Of a DNA stretch of 64,000 bases, positions 24,747 to 34,247 are shown piece after piece. The translations under genes and the position numbers were made by a program. Below the pieces are notes generated by a model. That model saw nothing but the letters and a program-made list of their open reading frames with translations, was not told where the DNA came from and did not search any database. The number at the start of each line of letters is the position of its first letter. The first letter of the stretch is position 1. This DNA is from Collybia mongolica (Eukaryota; Basidiomycota; Agaricomycetes; Agaricales; Clitocybaceae). The DNA is taken from the NCBI GenBank assembly GCA_013420905.1, contig JAAXNY010000013.1:930001-994000 (forward strand), read 5' to 3'.

Positions 24747-25387
24747 TTAATTAGGAGGGGCTTGATCATGAGAAACCTCCCTGCCTGCCAAACTACTGTA
24801 GGCAGTAACCTGGACAATGTCATTCCGGATTGCAGTGAGAGCCTTATAAGTAACATCTTGTGCTTTCAACTTTTCTACCTCAGCCATATAAAGGCAGTGC
24901 AAAGCATCTTTATAGCTGATGCCGAACCGTTCTTGTATGGCTGTGACTTTGGCATGTAGAGATAACATTTCGTCAGGCTCTGCTTTGGATAAGATAAAAC
25001 CTCCATTGTGAATAAAAAGGGTTACCGGATCTGCAGGTACCATCACGGTCCCTTCTGCCATCATGCTGCCATACACACCAGATGGATTGAATGGCTAAAT
25101 TGCCATGGAGAAGAATGAGCAAGATGGAGGAAGTGAAATGGTGGAAGGCAACCTACTCCTCTGTTGGATGAATCTAAATCCAGATCATGTTGGATTCTCT
25201 GCACTGCCAGGGCATGCTCTGTGGCAGGTAGCAGATATTTTGGGATAATAATAGATTTCCCATCAACCATGTAGGTTGGTATAACTATTGGATTCCCATC
25301 TGAATTGACAATAGTTGTATATCCTGAGGGCACCTGCATCATGGATTGGGAGGAAGAAATCTCAATCAGATGGTGGTTATTGGCCAT
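24747..25387 (-). CDS. Uncharacterised basidiomycete protein, 192 aa, 2 exons
   Basis: The model is complement join(24747..25094, 25157..25387) with one 62-nt GT-AG intron in phase 0. The ATG at 25387 gives MANNHHLIEISSS. The N-terminal half has a repeated 'NSDGNPIVIPTYMVDG / KSIIIPKYLLP' pattern. The C-terminal half has a helical 'ERFGISYKDALHCLYMAEVE' segment that I associate with a family of hypothetical proteins in Agaricomycetes; I know no function. It is transcribed divergently from the Zn-cluster gene 156 bp away, and its stop codon lies just inside the minisatellite end. Both genes sit inside the inverted-repeat-bounded element, so it may be transposon cargo. The intact frame despite local CpG loss suggests selection or recent arrival. 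Confidence 0.72.
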
Positions 25388-25543
25388 CTGTGTCAAGAAC
25401 GGCCAATGTAACGCATGTGATATGTCACATGGTTTCATTACATAATGTTGATTTTTTTTTTTTCCGATCATGTTGATCTATTCCTGACCCCACACCCCAC
25501 TGCCACTACAATCACAGCCGCTCTGCCTCAATCCGATATCAAT
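25388..25543. promoter_or_regulatory. Divergent promoter region with hairpin and T-tract
   Basis: 156 bp separate the two divergent start codons. The segment contains an inverted repeat CATGTGA-TATG-TCACATG (about 25418-25435) and a run of 13 T at about 25450-25462. It presumably serves both genes. No TATA box is obvious. Confidence 0.5.
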
Positions 25544-27693
25544 ATGCAAGCCGCATCAGTCTATGCACTCGATAAGAAGATCCGCTCTGCAATCGAGGCT
25601 GGAACGTACGAGAACGTGCACAAGGGAATATGGCGCGAGGTCAAAGCCGTGAAGGCCATCCTGAATGAATCAGTGGCAGAATATGGAGATCTCTTCATTC
25701 TGACATACATTCATGCAGCTGTCAAGAAAGAGCCACTTCCGATCCTTGCATCTCGGCTACCAAATATATTAAAGAAATGGGCTGAAGGTCATGAACAAGG
25801 TGAGTTATACAGTATTATCTGTGAAAATCCAAACAAACACTGCTGTTACAGAAAAGGATAGTGAAGGCAGGTACCAAACCGAGGCCACTGGTATGGGCAT
25901 CAAGCCAGGAAAGTCCACTGTTGAGGTTGGAAAGAATGTGGAGGAAGGCCGAATCCAAGGAGAATTGGAGGCCGTTCAGCACTTCATGCCCGAATGGCCT
26001 GTTGGATTGGTTGCAGAAGGTCAGTCTGATAGCATGGCCGCCTGGCCCTCAGCAGCCAAATGGCCCATTGGATTGAGTGGCCAACAGCAACCGGGTGCCG
26101 GTCAAACCAAAACCAAATGGCCTGCCAGATGTCTTGGGGAAAGTAAGTCCAATAGTGTGGCCGCCCCAACCTTGGCAGCCAAATGGCCCATTGGGTTGAG
26201 CGGCCAATGGCCACTTATTGCCTGGTGGCCAGTAACTCCCTGCGATCTGCGCCATGAAGATGTGAGTGCTGGCCCATCACGTCAATGCCATTCTCCCCCC
26301 CCAGCAAGGACCATACCTCCTACTCACCTGAGTGGTGATATCAGCATGGATGTTGATCGCCCACCCACCCGCTCATTCAAGGAGCTTTCTGAGGAGTCAT
26401 CAAGTGAATATGAAGATCCACCTGCTGGAGACAGTGATGAGGAAGATGAGGAAGAAAATTTCATGGATATTGAAGAAAATGTGCCCCAGCCCAGCAAGAG
26501 ACGACGTCCTGCAAAGCCCCGGCCTCGGCGCTTTGCCCAGCAAACGGGTCAGTACTATGCCGAGCCGTGTATGGTTTGTTCCCAGCAAAACATTCAATGT
26601 GAGAAAAGGGTCCATGGTGGTGCATGTGTGACATGTTATGAGTCTAAGTCAAAGTGCATGCACAGTGGGAGTAGGGGTGGCAGACACCCAAAACAAACGG
26701 CACAAACAAGGGATTCAGAAGGGGGTACTGAGGGTGAGCAAACGGAACCAGCCCCCAAGCAGGTAAGGACAGCCAAACGGGTCCCAGCGAGACCTGGCAC
26801 ACCTTCTCCGGAACAAGAGGCCGACGGCAATTCCACAGACAGGTGGCAGAGGGCTCATCAAGCAGAAAAACATAAGTCTTCTCATTCCTTGAACATTAAA
26901 GATTGGATTGACATCTTGGATTGCAGGCCCAGCACGGCCGCCGGCCTCAAAAGGGCCGTCAGCCACAGGCCAATCCTTCCCAAGCCACCGTACTCAGAAC
27001 CAACTGGCCAATATGTCACTTGCTGAGGCCACAACACAACTAAGGGCCATAACAACACAAGTCAGCTCACTTTTTGAAGGCACGGACAACCAACCAGGCT
27101 TAGGAGATGTACCTAGCATCCTTGGTGATGCCATTGCACAACTTGACTTGCTGATGGCCCATGTCCAAAGCCTGACGAGTCTGTACTGTGATATTGCTGA
27201 ATATCTAGGCCTCCCTGTGGAAGGCATTCTGGCTGAACCCAGCAAATATCATGATATCAGGTGGCCAATTATTGTGTGGGATGTTTGCAACCCAGTCCCA
27301 ACAAACGAGTGGATGAGTGCATATATGCAATTTGCTGGAGAGTATAATGATGACGATGAATGGTACGAACGTCTTGCAACACAAAAGGTCAGGGCGCGAT
27401 GGGCAGAAGACAGATACAACAACCTCCCACTGTCAATACCCATACCCAATCCGCCCCCTGTCAGCAATGTCGCCACCTTGTCTGATCTGCCTGCCCTGGT
27501 CAGAATGGCCAGCCACCCCAATTTGCCTGGTGCAGCTGATCCAACTACCCCCAGCCTGCCCAGTAATGTCCACTCTGCCACCATGTCACCTGAACCATCC
27601 CCTGATAATTTGTTGCTTTCTCATGTTTTGTGGATCATTGATTTTTGCACCTGCTGGCAAATACTCCTCAGCAATAAACAACTCTGGACTTAA
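25544..27693 (+). CDS. Zn2Cys6-spaced cysteine-cluster protein, 3 exons (element cargo)
   Basis: The model is join(25544..25799, 25852..26957, 26998..27693), 685 residues. The first intron (52 nt, GTGAGT...TTACAG) is strong. The second (40 nt) is the only frame-preserving GT-AG candidate I see and is less sure. The start is MQAASVYALDKK. Exon 2 holds two copies of 'AAKWPIGLSGQ' encoded by a DNA repeat, a Pro/Ser/acidic stretch (EESSSEYEDPP, DSDEEDEEENF), then a basic patch. A cluster C-x2-C-x6-C-x8-C-x2-C-x6-C (starting CMVC) follows, which is the spacing of fungal Zn2Cys6 binuclear clusters. The C-terminal part is helical and then proline-rich. DNA binding is a reasonable inference. Similar proteins occur near transposons in Agaricomycetes; the role is unknown. 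Confidence 0.68.
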
Positions 27694-27787
27694 TGTGAGT
27701 TGCCAGTAGGGGACATGTGTGGTACAATTATTTGTGGCAAGTTCTGTAGAAAATAGGTGGAGTTTAATATCCAGCTTCTGTTGAATA

Positions 27788-29040
27788 TTATGCACTGTAG
27801 TGATAGCTCCAGTAGCGCCATAGCAGATCAGTGAGTTGTAATTTTTTGAGTACTGTTGAATTGGTTATGGGTGGCAACTCCGGGAAGGTGTTTGGCACTT
27901 TGATTTCCAATTCAGATGGGGTAGGTTCAATGTTTGACCCACCACCAGACTTTTCCTGCATGCGAAGAAGTGTTTTGACATAGTCCATCAATTTGCGTTT
28001 CAATTGTGTAACAAGGTCCTTCTCCACCTCCACAAATGTTGGATGATCTACACCCACCTCCGAGGCCATTTGGTCATTCCTTGTTGCTACTAGTTAGTGA
28101 AAGGTGACTGACATGTGGACTTCACCTACACATCAACAATGAATTTTCCATCTGTAGTCTGGTAGGCCATGAAAGTAAGAGTCAACATTCCCATTTCTAG
28201 GTATCTCTCTGATGCCCATTGCTGGACCTGCTTGTCTCCCTTTTTCCTGGCCAATCTAGACAACAGGTGAGAAAGAGCAAATATACATTCTGAACCTGAT
28301 GTGGATTGGCCGTGTGCATTGGCTCAGATGGGCTGAAGTGGTGACGGATTGGAAATGGCCATCTCATCCGCTTGCCGAGGCCATCTCGGATTGGCTCCAA
28401 TGTGCTGAGACGGATTGGACATGGCCATCTCGGATTGGCATGGATGGGCCAAAATTGGTGGCAAACAGTACTCACTTGCTTTGTTTCACAGCATCATGGC
28501 CCTCCATCTTCACCTCTTTGATTTTGTCCCAAACATGGTTACGTTCCTCTTCATCCATCCTTTCATACACTGCCTTTGCTGCCCTGGTTTGATTCTGAAA
28601 CACTTGCTTGGCACTTAGTTTGCCTTCCAATCCAAGCATTTCCTTGACCTCCTTGCAAACTTCTTCCTGATGGAGCCTCCAAACCATATCCAATCGCTTG
28701 ACATTGATTGTTGGGTTTGGCAATGTAAAATTTGATTTTGTCTGCCAATTGTTTGAAATCCAAGTTGCAAGGCTCTATGTTCATTGTTAGCATTGATAAT
28801 GCTTGATAAATGCCTTGATATTACCCTTGCTCACATTACCCTATCATCTGCATCACTGACTAACTCACCACATGTTTCCCAAAAATTGAACATGGCTGGT
28901 AAGATCTGAGACCTTAGGACATTTGCTCTACCTGCTTTGTCTACTTGCAAGAAGTACTGGTCCTTAAATCCATCAAGCACCTGGCATTCCTCAGCTGTGT
29001 ATAAGGAATCTTTACGTGCTTTACAGAGTGACATTGCCAT
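27788..29040 (-). CDS. Uncharacterised basidiomycete protein, at least 4 exons (element cargo)
   Basis: The model is complement join(27788..28079, 28130..28255, 28476..28774, 28840..29040), at least 305 residues. The three introns are GT-AG. The first has a clear GCTAAC branch-like site. The third is phased so that GT+G joins IVDV to NDQMASEV. Recognisable segments are 'GFKDQYFLQVDKAGR', 'RSQILPAMFNFWE', 'LATWISNNWQTKS', 'AKAVYERMDEEERN' and 'GVDHPTFVEVEKDL'. They match, from memory, a family of hypothetical proteins repeated in Agaricomycete genomes; no function is known to me. The ATG at 29040 may be internal, and upstream exons are possible. The 220-nt second intron is long because it contains 'atggccatctcggattgg'-type repeats. 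Confidence 0.62.
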
Positions 29041-29364
29041 TGTTGAGATTGATCAGGAAAATAGAATGGAAGTGCTAGATAAAGAAATACCAGATGGGCT
29101 CTGTGATGAATTTGTATTTAAGCAGCACTCCACATGGCCAGGATGGTCAGGAGACCCATTCAATGCCATTCCAAAAAAAGAAAAGATAACATGTGGTGAT
29201 GATCAAAAGATCATCTGCTAATCAATGATATGATGGTGCCCCATGATCAACTAACTAGTCCCAGACCAGTTTGGATTATGGGCTCTGATCATCCCAGATT
29301 GATGAACAAGATTATCCTGTCAAATATATAGAACATCCCTCATGGGGGAATCCTTTGGATTCAA

Positions 29365-29884
29365 ATGTCCTATCCACCTGCAAAAAAGAGACATACCAAG
29401 AAAAATGCCCTGCATGAAGATGATGACCTTGCAGTAGATGTTGTCACTCTGGAACATGTACAGGTCAAATCCAAGAGAGGCATTACCAAAAAAAAGGTGC
29501 AGGTACCACTGCAACCAGAAATACATCATGGAGGGGATTCAGATATATATCAGGTTGGAAACATACCTGAAGCTTTTTCCAGTGGTGTTTCCTATGAAAA
29601 CAATCCAGAGGATAGCCATTCAATGCCACCAGCAGCAGAGGTGAAGGTAGGAGTGTGATTTAAGGAGTTGCCACCCTCTGATACCTGGCAGAACCAAGCA
29701 TTCTACCTATTACAACAAGCCAAACAGTGGGAAGACATGTTGCAAGCATTGCTTGCATGTGAATCTTTGCCAGAAGGGCTGTGCAATGTGTGTGCCAAAC
29801 GGCACGCTCAATGGCGTTGTTGCAACTGTGATCAGAGGAAAATAATGTGTTGTGGGTGCTTCTGGCAGCACCATAAAGAAAACC
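29365..29884 (+). pseudogene. KDZ-transposase-associated CxC cysteine-cluster fragment
   Basis: A frame from ATG 29365 (MSYPPAKKRH) reads through one TGA at 29656-29658 and continues in the same frame to 29884. There it is cut by the 1314-bp insertion. The downstream part contains a cysteine cluster C-x2-C-x8-C-x2-C-x6-C-x2-C followed by QHHKENP. This resembles the CxC2-type zinc cluster found at the N-terminus of KDZ (Kyakuja-Dileera-Zisupton) transposases. The single stop is TGA where CGA would fit, typical of CpG decay. The catalytic region is missing from the window. Reading on into the insertion adds a meaningless tail, so the 3' limit is taken at the insertion. Confidence 0.66.
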
Positions 29885-30189
29885 CTGTACTTTACACTCC
29901 CCCACATGTCCTTGCGGACTCCGCAAGGACAGCACAAAGTCCACACGGACTCTGCACGGACTCCGCGCGGACTCACTTACTTTCTTTTATTATGAAGCAC
30001 TTACTTACTCTTTTACTTACTAACAATCTATATAATTAATAGAATATAACATATATTATTACTAAGTATAATACATATATGATAAAATAATTTAATATAG
30101 GTGGGGGTGGGGGCCCCCGCCCCCCCGTCATCCTCGTCGGCCCCCGTGACGTCATCAGCGGCCTGGGTTTCAGCAGCGGTGGCACTGGC

Positions 30190-30450
30190 TGCTTGTCTTG
30201 TTGTTGTCCCTGTTGTCCTTAGTCGTTGTTGTCGTTGTTGTCGTTGTTGTCCTTAGTCGTCGTCATCCTCGTGGTGGTGGTGGTCGTCTTTGTTGTAGTT
30301 GTTGTTGTTGTTGTCGCACCGTTGTTAGTGCCGCCACTGCTGCTGCTGTTGCCGTCGTTGCCGCAGGCCTCATCGGCACTGTTGCTGCTGTTGCTGTTGC
30401 TGTCTTCGTTGTTGTTGTTGTTGTTGCCACCTTCCTCCTGTTGCTGTTGG
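30190..30450. repeat. Degenerate trinucleotide repeat tract
   Basis: Runs of GTT, GTC, GTA and GTG triplets inside the 1314-bp element. They produce artificial poly-Asn, poly-Thr or poly-Val/Leu frames in all readings. The related copy at 40600-40850 has the same composition but different indels, as expected of non-coding triplet repeats. Confidence 0.8.
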
Positions 30451-30826
30451 CAGCCGTATCCCTTGTTTCGAGTTCCTGAAGTGGGGAGGGGGGGACGCGC
30501 TGCGTGGTGAGTGTGTGGGTGAGCAGCGGTGTACGACTCACCTGGTTCTGCCCCTCGGGGCGCCCTTTCCTTGTTGTCCCCTCGTTCCATGTCCGTTTCT
30601 ATCCTTCTCCCCACATCGTCTTGTGCGTCATCATGTTGATGTCGGTTGGCATTCAATGCGTTGGCGTTGGTGTTGGCGTTGGTGGTTTTGGCGGGCGTCA
30701 TTGATGTGGTTGAAAAGAACCAACAAAGACGTGGCAACGGTAATGTGACCATTGCACGTGCCTCGTAATCATGTGACCTAAGTCCGTTGACTTGAGGCCA
30801 GTGATTCTGTAGCTAGAAATGCCTGC

Positions 30827-30890
30827 CTTGCCCAATGGTTATGAACGCCAAACATATTACATAATGTTCGTGCCTGTACGCGTTCAAACC
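30827..30890 (+). promoter_or_regulatory. tRNA-like A-box/B-box pair inside the 1314-bp element
   Basis: TTGCCCAATGGTT resembles a pol III A box, and GCGTTCAAACC about 50 nt later resembles a B box. The inverted copy at 38574-38637 is closer to consensus, with TTGCCCAACGGTT and GTTCGAATCT. A third, decayed copy lies near 53150-53215. The pair may be an internal pol III promoter captured from a tRNA. There is no complete tRNA fold, so I do not call a tRNA gene. Confidence 0.45.
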
Positions 30891-31198
30891 TAGTCTGATG
30901 CAAGTTTTTCACCACCGTTATGTTATGTTATTAATAACAAATAGTATATATAATTTGTGTAAATAAAATTTATATTACTAAGTCGATTAGTAATTGATTG
31001 GCCGCGCAGACTCTGCAAGCTGTCCGTCCGTGCTGGTCCGCATGTCCACATAAAATTACGCAGATTGATGCGGACTCGGCGCGGACACGGATTCTTGTCT
31101 GGCTGACGGTCCTGCCAAATGAGTCCGTGTGGACTCCATGTGTCCGTGTGGAGTCCGCACGGAGTCCGCACGGGTTATGTGGCTTAGTGTAAAGACCT

Positions 31199-31700
31199 CA
31201 GTATATACACCATCCGTGCCTATGTCCGTTGGCCCTGTGCCATGTGCCATGTGCCGTGTGCCATGTGCTGTCTGTCCATGTGCCATGTGCCATGTGCCGT
31301 GTGCTGTCTGTCCATGTATCTGTTGGCCATGTGCCGTATGTCTGTTGGCTGTATGTCCGTGTGCCGTGTGCCGTCTGTCCATTGGCCGTGTTCCATCTGC
31401 CCGTTGGCTGTGTTCCATCTGCCCGTTGGCCGTGTCCTGTATCCATTAGCTGTGTGTTGAGTCCCTTTGACTATAACAACCCGAGGTCATACCAGGGATA
31501 TATGCCATGCCATAACCCATAGCTGACTATTTGACTCATTTGGCTGTGCATGGTCTACACGTCCAGTGGATTCGTATGGTACGACTACATGTAGTTGTAC
31601 ATATTTGGCAGCAGTTAAAAGAAGCTCTAGCAGGCCGTATGGTACACTACATTGTATATGCCCGCTAGACCGTATGGTACGCTACACTGTAGCTTACCTA
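31199..31700 (-). repeat. Right inverted end with minisatellite
   Basis: Reverse complement of the 24138-24720 end. It has minisatellite units 'gccatgtgccgtgtgctgtc' at about 31220-31445, the near-palindrome at 31579-31600 (one mismatch), and two CCGTATGGTA blocks before the terminal TACACTGTAGCTTACCTA. Divergence from the left arm includes unit-number differences, so the arms are not recent copies. Confidence 0.82.
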
Positions 31701-32635
31701 TGTGCTCCACTTCCAGCAAAACAACAGAGTTCTTGTTGAGCGATCCCATGCCAACCCTTCATATAGTTCATGCCCATGAAATTTCTTTTGTAATGTCAGT
31801 ATCTTAGTCCTCCATTCGACTAAAAGAGTTCATTATACTTTCATTGCTGTCCCAACCACACTGTAACGTTCAGACCAAGTGTCATGTCCTTCATGAATAT
31901 GCGACATGCCAACTTTGATTAGGGACTGCTACGGACAAGATCTAGGACCATTACGAATCGCACTTGTTTACCGTTAATACGACTATGTGGACGTTGTTGG
32001 TGGGCAAAAATAGCGAAAGTCAAGTGCAAACTCTCCTAATTATAATTATCATGAGACCCAAACTAGAGCTATGAATCAAGTGCTTCAATATTAATTATTC
32101 TTTGGAATGTGATACCTGAAAGCACCGCATCGTCGCAACTCAGGGCACTGCAATATTTCAAGGAGAGCATAACTTTAGGGAGAAAAAGGCTAATTTGGTT
32201 CACCTACACCAATTGGCAGCAAGTATATTGAGGAATGCTAGGATGTTTTGATGAGTGATGATGGTACCTGGGGGCTGGGCCTGCTCAAGAAAAAGACTGT
32301 AAATATCACTAGCATGATCCGCCTAGACCTGGATCCGGGTTTATGGGGAAGTGAACAAAGACTTGCCTAAGAAGCTGGGTCATACATTTGGTTCATCAGT
32401 TGAGCTTTCTGGTAAAATCGTTGACTTCCAGTTGGAGGAATTTGTTTGGGAGAACTGCCACCGCCGCCGCCATTACCTCCTGGCCCCAGTTACCCACTTC
32501 CAGGGGATCTCGGCTGCTTCCTGGGGGAAATATGTTGTGAATGTGGTTCTTATAAGTAACCCGGACATACAAAGGATTATGGCCTGATCCACTGCCAGGT
32601 CCTGGTCCTGAACCTAAGTTATAATGGCCTATAAG
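31701..32635. other. Between elements, nothing recognised
   Basis: CpG-containing sequence with one short frame (32351-32587 +) and no recognisable product. It may be host DNA separating two insertions. Confidence 0.4.
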
Positions 32636-32637
32636 TA

Positions 32638-34245
32638 CAGTGGCTCAAAAAACTGCCCCAATGTTTGTACATTTTTGAAAGATCAATATGGTATGAAGTG
32701 CTGACATAAGCAGGGGACCTGGGGTAATTATGTAAGATACTATGACATCGTGGCTTTCCAATGGACCCTGGATCATGTGATTTGGATCAAAACCCATTAA
32801 GCTATAGGCCAAACAAAATGATTACTCATTGGGGCAGTTTTTTGACCCTCTATTAATTTTCTATCTAATACTTTGTATGACCACCTTTTGCCTTTATAAC
32901 TGCTTGTATCCGCCTGGGCATACTTTCTATCAGGTTTTGGCATACCTCTGGTGGAATTTCACCCCACTCTTCAGCCAATCTATCCCACAACTCATGTACT
33001 CCTTTGGGTGGTGTTGGATATTCTTTAAGACGGCGCTTGAGATGTTCCCAAAGGTGTTCTATTGGATTCATGTCAGGGGATTGGGCAGGCCAGCCAAGGA
33101 CTTGAATGTTGTTGTCTTCAAACCACTGTGTGGCCAGTCCAGATGTGTGTTTGGGGTCGTTATCTTGCTGAAAGTAGCACTCGCCATCCACCATTTCCAA
33201 CTTCTCAAAACTTTCCTGAACTCCACTCTCCAAAATTTCACAGTATTGAACCTTGTCCATGTTCCCCTGCACCTCTATGAGCTTTCCCACTCCATTCCAC
33301 CCCATACAACCCCATACCATGAGGTTTCCTCCTCCTCCATGTTTGACAGTAGGTGATGTTGTTCTATCAGATGGTGGTTCTCCCCTTTGTTTCCAGACAT
33401 AAACCTTTCCATCTGACCCAATCCTATTGATTTTGGTCTCATCTGTCCATAGAACCCTTTTCCAGTCCTCCACAGTCCAGCTTTCATGATATTTTGCAAA
33501 CTGGAGACGCCGGATGCGATGGGCTCGTTTGAGAAGAGGAGCTTTCCTCTTTGTAGCAGCATAAAATTGATTTTCCTTGAGTGCATTTCTGACTGTCTGG
33601 GGTGTGACAGGATTGGGGATGATGCCATTGATGAATTGGGTAGCCTGAACTGCATTATCAAGCTTCCCTGACTTGATTTGACGAATAATTGACTGTTTGT
33701 CACGAACAGACAGCTTGGAGGGGCGGCCACCAAGGTTGTTTTCTTTGTTTCCATCCACATCTTTGCTGATCCTACTGATGGTACCCTTCCCTAGACCAGT
33801 TTTCTCCTTGATTTGATGCTGAGAATAGCCCTCATTGAGGAGAGAAACAACAGTATTGTGCTGAGCAGTAGAAATGGCTTTCATGATGGTGGTAAGAGGT
33901 CAAGAAGATGATTGAACCAATTCCAACATGTCAAATTGATACAAATAAAGTCACATGACATTGTTTATTCTTCCCACAGTCCATAATGTTCTTGCATTGG
34001 ATCATAAATGCCAGAATAATGGAAAATAAGATAAGGGTCAAAAAACTGCCCCAATAAGTAACCATTTTGTTTGGCTTATAGCTTAATGGATATTGATCCA
34101 AATCACATGATCCAGGGTCCATTGGAAAGCCACGATGTCATAGTATCTTACATAATTACCCCAGGTCCCCTGCTTATGTCAGCACTTCATACCATATTGA
34201 TCTTTCAAAAATGTACAAACATTGGGGCAGTTTTTTGAGCCACTG
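32638..34245 (-). mobile_element. Tc1/mariner transposon copy A, 1608 bp, apparently complete
   Basis: Flanked by TA on both sides (32636-32637 and 34246-34247). The terminal inverted repeats are about 213 bp and start CAGTGGCTCAAAAAACTGCC. Each terminus contains an outer and, about 180 bp inward, an oppositely oriented inner copy of TCAAAAAACTGCCCCAAT. One intact transposase gene fills the interior. Copy B (38687-40294) has the same length and is nearly identical, indicating recent transposition. Confidence 0.97.
32865..33884 (-). CDS. Tc1-family DD34E transposase (copy A)
   Basis: A 339-residue intronless frame, MKAISTAQHNTVV to GGHTKY. It has an N-terminal helix-turn-helix (EGYSQHQIKEKTGLGKGTIS) with an AT-hook-like GGRPSK linker and a second HTH-like region near residues 65-105. 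The catalytic domain has Asp in LWTDETKINR, Asp in YFQQDNDPKHTS, and Glu in SPDMNPIEHLW with exactly 34 residues between the last two, i.e. DD34E. It should bind the TIRs in the nucleus and perform cut-and-paste transposition into TA. Length and all motifs are normal for the family. It differs from copy B at only a few codons (for example SQHQ versus SQRQ, ENQF versus ETQF), so either or both may be active. Confidence 0.96.
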   Translation of the reverse strand: MKAISTAQHNTVVSLLNEGYSQHQIKEKTGLGKGTISRISKDVDGNKENNLGGRPSKLSVRDKQSIIRQIKSGKLDNAVQATQFINGIIPNPVTPQTVRNALKENQFYAATKRKAPLLKRAHRIRRLQFAKYHESWTVEDWKRVLWTDETKINRIGSDGKVYVWKQRGEPPSDRTTSPTVKHGGGGNLMVWGCMGWNGVGKLIEVQGNMDKVQYCEILESGVQESFEKLEMVDGECYFQQDNDPKHTSGLATQWFEDNNIQVLGWPAQSPDMNPIEHLWEHLKRRLKEYPTPPKGVHELWDRLAEEWGEIPPEVCQNLIESMPRRIQAVIKAKGGHTKY

Positions 34246-34247
34246 TA

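Larger units (their letters stand above)
29885..31198 (+). mobile_element. 1314-bp non-autonomous element, copy 1 (TTTACACT termini)
   Basis: It starts CTGTACTTTACACTCCCCCA and ends TGGCTTAGTGTAAAGACCT. The ends are imperfect TIRs sharing TTTACACT...CCACAT. Inside each end lie degenerate 'ggactccgcacgg' repeats. The interior holds GTT/GTC/GTA triplet tracts, a G/C-rich block and a tRNA-like segment. Exactly the same net length (1314 bp) is recovered for the interrupted copy at 38267-41190, which fixes both boundaries. No conserved open frame survives comparison of copies. The 9 bp flanking each side do not match here, so the original target duplication was lost or the flanks were rearranged. 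Confidence 0.82.
24138..31700. mobile_element. 7.56-kb composite element with minisatellite-bearing inverted ends (possible KDZ-type transposon)
   Basis: The left end (from TAGGTAAGCTACAATGTAG) and the right end (to 31700) are inverted copies. Both contain CCATACGG repeats, a CTACATGTAG palindrome and a minisatellite of 'ggccaacggacac'-like units. Between them lie three spliced genes (24747-25387 -, 25544-27693 +, 27788-29040 -), a CxC-type KDZ fragment (29365-29884 +) and a later 1314-bp insertion (29885-31198). KDZ transposons of basidiomycetes are known to be large and to carry cysteine-cluster N-termini. The gene content and symmetric ends fit such an element. The catalytic KDZ domain is absent, so this copy would be non-autonomous. 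No target duplication is visible at the outer ends. Confidence 0.62.

Noticed and set aside
24312..24747. Cys/Val-rich and Gly/Thr-rich open frames
   Set aside because: They are translations of the minisatellite in several frames and change with unit number; the same happens at 31198-31446.
29668..30039. Frame continuing from the KDZ fragment into downstream sequence
   Set aside because: The last 50 codons lie in the inserted 1314-bp element, so the fusion is accidental.
30219..30752. 177-codon poly-Asn/poly-Thr protein
   Set aside because: Produced by the triplet repeats of the 1314-bp element; the other copies do not keep the frame.
32829..33356. 175-codon frame antisense to the Tc1 transposase (also 39576-40103)
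   Set aside because: Shadow of the conserved transposase codons; no start context or domain.
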